From: Methanospirillum hungatei
GTDB taxonomy: Archaea; Halobacteriota; Methanomicrobia; Methanomicrobiales; Methanospirillaceae
Length of the DNA: 10,094 nt
NCBI RefSeq assembly: GCF_020216685.1
Contig: NZ_JAIWNS010000050.1
Span: 1 to 10,094 of the forward strand
Reading direction: 5' to 3'
The notes beneath the pieces are model-generated. The model saw only the letters and a program-made list of their open reading frames with translations. It was not told the DNA's origin and did no database searches. Positions 6,485 through 10,094 of the stretch are shown here, piece by piece; the stretch's first letter is position 1, and every line of letters starts with the position of its first letter. Position numbers and translations under genes: made by a program.

Positions 6485-9400
6485 CCACGGGATCCATCCA
6501 TTAAAAAGGTCCTTCTCATCGGGTCAGGACCGATTCAGATTGGCCAGGCAGCAGAATTTGACTTTTCAGGGTCACAGGCCTGTCGCGCCCTTCGTGAAGA
6601 GGGAGTGTCAGTTGTACTGGTGAACTCTAACCCTGCCACCATTCAGACAGATCCCGACATGGCTGATGTTACCTATGTCGAGCCATTACAGGCAGATATC
6701 ATTGCCAAGATCATAAAAAAAGAGAAACCTGATGGGATTCTTTCCGGAATGGGAGGTCAGACCGGTCTGAACCTGACGGCAGAACTTGCGGAGATGGGTG
6801 CACTTGAAGGGGTTAAGATCCTTGGAACACCTCTGAAGGCAATCTATGAAGGAGAAGACCGGGAGAAATTCCGCGACCTCATGAACCGGATCGGGGAACC
6901 GGTCCCCCGTTCTGTTATTGTCAGTTCCCTGGATCAACTGGAGCATGCAGCCTCTGTCGTCGGATTTCCGGCGATCATTCGTCCGGCTTATACCCTTGGT
7001 GGGGCTGGTGGCGGAATTGCCTACAATCCAGATGAACTCCGCCGTATAGTTGAACTGGGACTTGGAAAATCCCGTATCCATCAGGTTCTCATTGAAGAGA
7101 GTGTTGCCGGATGGAAGGAGATCGAGTTTGAGGTCATGCGTGATGCGAATGATACCTGTATCACCATCTGTGGGATGGAAAATGTTGATCCCATGGGTGT
7201 TCATACCGGAGAGAGCGTTGTCGTTGCACCGATTCTCACCCTCCGTGATGATGAATTCCATCTCCTGAGAAATGCTGCGCTCAAGATCATCCGTGCGCTT
7301 GATGTTCAGGGTGGCTGTAACATCCAGTTTGCCTTCAAGGGAGATGATGAGTACCGTGTCATCGAGGTTAATCCGCGGGTTTCCCGTTCATCTGCTCTTG
7401 CTTCAAAAGCGACCGGGTATCCGATTGCACGGGTTGCATCAAAGATTGCAATAGGCCTCCGGCTTGATGAGATCTTAAATACCGTCACCGGAAAGACGCC
7501 CGCCTCATTTGAGCCTTCGATCGATTATGTCGTCGTAAAAGTCCCCCGGTGGCCTTTTGACAAGTTCAAGACTGCCGACCGGACTCTTACAACCGCGATG
7601 AAGTCTACCGGTGAAGTGATGGCAATCGGCCGGTGTGTTGAAGAAGCCTTCCTTAAAGCGCTCCGCTCACTTGACACCGATGTTGAACATCACACGGTTC
7701 TGTCTGAACTGAAGATGATCCTTTCACGGCCGACAGATGAGCGGTTTGGTGCCCTGTTTGACGCTCTTCGTCAGGGGATGACCCTGAATGAGATCGCAGA
7801 GATAACCCGGATAACTCCCTTCTGGCTTGAAAAAATTCAGAATATTGTTGAGATGGAGAAAGCCCTGGCTGCACATCCTGATGATGCAACCATTCTCAAG
7901 GCAAAAGAATTCGGATTTTCTGACCATGAAATTGCTCAATATTCCGGAAAGGATGTTTCTGAAATCGAATCAAAAGTAGGTCTTCCGGTATACAAGATGG
8001 TAGATACCTGTGCTGCTGAATTCCCTGCACAGACGCCGTATTTCTATTCAACCTATGGGGATAAAGTCTGTGAAATTTCCCATTCGGACCGGAAAAAGGT
8101 CATGATCCTGGGTTCAGGACCTATCCGAATCGGGCAGGGTATTGAGTTTGATTACTGCACAGTACATGCGGTTACCGCTCTCAGGGAGGATGGCTATGAG
8201 GTTCATGTGGTCAATAACAATCCTGAGACGGTGTCAACCGATTTCGATACCTCTGACCGGCTGTTCTTTGAACCAATGACGCTGGAGGATGTCTCGCATA
8301 TCCTTCAAAAAGATGATTATTACGGAGTCATGGTTCAGTTTGGCGGTCAGAACGCAGTCAACCTGGCGGTCCCCTTAAAGAATGAGATAGAGCGGTTAAA
8401 CCTGAAAACCAGGATTCTTGGAACAACGCCTGATGCCATGGATATGGCTGAGGATCGTGACCGGTTTAGTGTACTGCTTGATTCTCTCTCCATTCCGACA
8501 CCTCCAAACGGATCTGCGTATAGTGAGCAGGAGGCATATGCAACAGCGGAACGAATCGGCTATCCGGTTCTTGTCCGTCCTTCCTATGTCCTTGGTGGCC
8601 GGGCCATGGAGATCGTACATGATGATACGGAACTTGCAACCTACATGCGTGAAGCGGTCCGCGTCTCGAAGAGTCATCCGGTTCTTATCGACCGGTTTTT
8701 ACAGAATGCCATTGAGCTTGATGTTGATGCGGTCTGTGATGGGACTGACGTTATCATCGGTGGAATCATGGAACATATTGAGACCGCCGGGGTTCATTCC
8801 GGAGATTCAGCCTGTGTCATCCCTCCGCAGTCCCTCTCTCCTGAAATTCTGGCTGATGTCCGTGATTATACCAGAAAGATTGCTCTTGGCCTTGGAGTTG
8901 TCGGTCTTGTAAATATTCAGTTTGCAGTGCAAGCAAGCACGGTGTATGTTCTGGAAGCTAACCCCCGTGCCAGCCGGACTGTTCCCTTTGTGGCAAAGTC
9001 AGTAGGTATACCACTGGCAAAGATGGCTGCGCGTGTGATGATGGGTGAACGACTTGCTGATATGCCATACAAGGAGATGGAGGTCTCCCATGTTGCCGTA
9101 AAGGAAGTTCTGCTTCCCTTTAACAAACTCCCCGGTGTTGACACGGTCCTTGGGCCTGAGATGAAATCCACCGGAGAGGTCATGGGGATCGATTATGACT
9201 TTGGCCGGGCATATTACAAGGCCAGTATTGCCGCTCATAATCGGCTCCCGAAATCAGGGAACGTCTTCATATCTGTAACCGATGATCTTAAGGATCAGAT
9301 ACTTCAGGTTGCAAAGACGTTTACTGAAAATGGTCTCTCTATCTATGCAACATCGGGGACCGTTGAATTCTTTGCAGAAAGGGGTGTTACCGCAAACCTT

Positions 9401-9652
9401 GTCAGAAAGATTGCTGAAGGGTCTCCGAATGTGCTTGATATGCTGAGAGCCGGAGAGATCAGCCTTATCATCAATAATTTCGCTGACAAGCAGTCACGCC
9501 ATGATCATCAGCAGATAATGCGGGTCGCTGTAGATTACGGGACACCCTACATCACCACTCTGCAGGCGGCGGTGGCAGCTGCAGAAGCTATCAATTCAGT
9601 CAGGGAAGAGAACCTGACAATTGAACCCCTGCAGCATTATATCGGTTGCTGA
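6482..9652 (+). CDS. carB: Carbamoyl-phosphate synthase large subunit
   Basis: CarB makes carbamoyl phosphate from bicarbonate, CarA-derived ammonia and two ATP. It is a full single chain of 1056 residues (E. coli 1073), unlike the split CarB of some methanogens. Order: carboxyphosphate half with first ATP-grasp (1-400; IEVNPRVSRSSALASKATGYP, 294-314), oligomerisation domain (about 400-535), second ATP-grasp for carbamate phosphorylation (536-920; VLEANPRASRTVPFVAKSVG, 823-842), and a C-terminal MGS allosteric domain (about 923-1056). The two halves repeat each other, for example GSGPIQIGQ (15-23) and GSGPIRIGQ (544-552). Residues matching the E. coli ornithine site are present: E767, D775, E875, Y1023 and T1025. 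Residues matching the IMP/UMP site are T957, T960 and K976. This suggests activation by ornithine and control by nucleotides, as expected of one enzyme serving both arginine and pyrimidines. It follows carA with a one-base overlap. Confidence 0.98.
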   Translation: MPRDPSIKKVLLIGSGPIQIGQAAEFDFSGSQACRALREEGVSVVLVNSNPATIQTDPDMADVTYVEPLQADIIAKIIKKEKPDGILSGMGGQTGLNLTAELAEMGALEGVKILGTPLKAIYEGEDREKFRDLMNRIGEPVPRSVIVSSLDQLEHAASVVGFPAIIRPAYTLGGAGGGIAYNPDELRRIVELGLGKSRIHQVLIEESVAGWKEIEFEVMRDANDTCITICGMENVDPMGVHTGESVVVAPILTLRDDEFHLLRNAALKIIRALDVQGGCNIQFAFKGDDEYRVIEVNPRVSRSSALASKATGYPIARVASKIAIGLRLDEILNTVTGKTPASFEPSIDYVVVKVPRWPFDKFKTADRTLTTAMKSTGEVMAIGRCVEEAFLKALRSLDTDVEHHTVLSELKMILSRPTDERFGALFDALRQGMTLNEIAEITRITPFWLEKIQNIVEMEKALAAHPDDATILKAKEFGFSDHEIAQYSGKDVSEIESKVGLPVYKMVDTCAAEFPAQTPYFYSTYGDKVCEISHSDRKKVMILGSGPIRIGQGIEFDYCTVHAVTALREDGYEVHVVNNNPETVSTDFDTSDRLFFEPMTLEDVSHILQKDDYYGVMVQFGGQNAVNLAVPLKNEIERLNLKTRILGTTPDAMDMAEDRDRFSVLLDSLSIPTPPNGSAYSEQEAYATAERIGYPVLVRPSYVLGGRAMEIVHDDTELATYMREAVRVSKSHPVLIDRFLQNAIELDVDAVCDGTDVIIGGIMEHIETAGVHSGDSACVIPPQSLSPEILADVRDYTRKIALGLGVVGLVNIQFAVQASTVYVLEANPRASRTVPFVAKSVGIPLAKMAARVMMGERLADMPYKEMEVSHVAVKEVLLPFNKLPGVDTVLGPEMKSTGEVMGIDYDFGRAYYKASIAAHNRLPKSGNVFISVTDDLKDQILQVAKTFTENGLSIYATSGTVEFFAERGVTANLVRKIAEGSPNVLDMLRAGEISLIINNFADKQSRHDHQQIMRVAVDYGTPYITTLQAAVAAAEAINSVREENLTIEPLQHYIGC

Positions 9653-9669
9653 ATACTTCATACAAACTA

Positions 9670-9689
9670 TTTTTTACGTGCGGTTTTTT
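9670..9689 (+). terminator. T-rich terminator region after carB
   Basis: Two runs of six T (9670-9675 and 9684-9689) within 40 bases of the carB stop, with no stem-loop. This is the normal archaeal terminator style. It implies that argG is at least partly transcribed from its own promoter, although read-through is possible. Confidence 0.5.
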
Positions 9690-9702
9690 CTTCTTCAGGC
9701 AC

Positions 9703-9716
9703 TCATATGTAGGAGA
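9703..9716 (+). promoter_or_regulatory. argG upstream signals: possible TATA box and Shine-Dalgarno
   Basis: TCATATGTA (9703-9711) lies about 26 bases before the argG ATG, fitting a TATA box for a leaderless mRNA. Directly after it, AGGAGA (9711-9716) looks like a Shine-Dalgarno but is 17-18 bases from the ATG, too far for normal use. It is 8 bases from an out-of-frame GTG at 9724. The two readings conflict and only one is likely to be functional. Confidence 0.4.
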
Positions 9717-9733
9717 TAAACCGGTGAAATTTC

Positions 9734-10094
9734 ATGGGAAAAGGAACAGTAGTACTTGCATATTCCGGCGGTCTTGATACGTCAATCTGCATTCCTCTTT
9801 TAAAAGAAGATTACGGGTATGACCGGGTTGTTACGGTTGCTGCTGATGTCGGTCAGCGGAAAGAAGAGATCTCCGTAGCCGAAGAGAAGGGGAAGAGATT
9901 TGCAGACAAACACTATACTCTGGATCTGATCGATCAGTTTGTTGACCGGTGCCTGATGCCTTCAATCAAGGCAAACGGCCTCTATGAAGGGTACCCGATG
10001 GGGACCTCTCTTGCCCGTCCGGTAATTGCCGAAGCAGTGGTTGAGATAGCAAAAAAAGAAGGGGCTACTGCGGTTGCACATGGGTGTACCGGGA
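9734..10094 (+). CDS. argG: Argininosuccinate synthase (3' partial)
   Basis: The enzyme joins citrulline and aspartate with ATP to argininosuccinate, the penultimate step of arginine synthesis. The window holds 120 codons of an expected approximately 400; the frame is open to the right edge. The ATP-pyrophosphatase loop AYSGGLDTS is at residues 9-17, and the [12 protein letters not shown] segment at about 86-97 is characteristic of ArgG. The ATG at 9734 must be the start or very close to it: an in-frame TGA lies at 9725-9727, and the P-loop follows within nine residues. It lies 81 bp downstream of carB in the same direction; ornithine carbamoyltransferase, which would link the two steps, is not in the window. 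Confidence 0.96.
   Translation, partial: MGKGTVVLAYSGGLDTSICIPLLKEDYGYDRVVTVAADVGQRKEEISVAEEKGKRFADKHYTLDLIDQFVDRCLMPSIKANGLYEGYPMGTSLARPVIAEAVVEIAKKEGATAVAHGCTG

Noticed and set aside
6686..7261. 191-codon minus-strand frame inside carB
   Set aside because: It lies fully antisense to strongly conserved CarB coding sequence, and its translation shows no recognisable domain.
8418..8912. 164-codon plus-strand frame inside carB
   Set aside because: Alternative frame of the second ATP-grasp half of CarB; no recognisable product.
9707..9712. ATG-TAG minimal start-stop before argG
   Set aside because: It overlaps the possible TATA and SD signals and has no SD of its own; most likely chance.

Overview
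The window looks like a chromosomal segment of a methanogenic euryarchaeon, most likely Methanomicrobiales and Methanospirillum-like. The grounds are archaeal-type chemotaxis genes (CheA, CheC, CheD), a pyruvoyl-dependent arginine decarboxylase of the methanogen type, TATA-like promoters close to start codons, and poly-T stretches instead of hairpin terminators. The genus is an inference from gene content and was not checked against a database. The DNA is almost fully coding. The longest gap is about 180 bp, and I see no RNA genes, insertion sequences or CRISPR repeats.

Region 1 (1-4670) is a chemotaxis signalling module. A CheA histidine kinase, cut at its 5' end by the window edge, reads without a stop codon into a complete CheC CheY-P phosphatase. 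The result is a kinase-phosphatase fusion, although a strong internal Shine-Dalgarno site could also start CheC on its own. cheD follows 5 bp later. Convergent to it, with 6 bp between stop codons, lies a second CheC on the minus strand. It is fused behind four TPR repeats and an acidic linker that carries a duplicated VMSIL-x-QY peptide. Both CheC domains keep both catalytic motifs, so this locus has two phosphatase domains in unusual settings and one CheD that could bind either.

Region 2 (4697-10094) is built around arginine and carbamoyl phosphate. pdaD (arginine to agmatine, towards polyamines) on the minus strand is divergent from carA-carB (carbamoyl phosphate synthetase). carA and carB overlap by one base. 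argG (argininosuccinate synthase) follows after an 81 bp gap with T-runs and runs off the right edge. CarB is a single full-length polypeptide with the ornithine-site and nucleotide-site residues in place. The genes make carbamoyl phosphate for arginine and pyrimidines, use it through argininosuccinate, and consume arginine towards polyamines.

The most interesting parts are the CheA-CheC reading-frame fusion with its repeated linker, the apparent tandem P2 (CheY-binding) modules in CheA, and the TPR-peptide-CheC protein.
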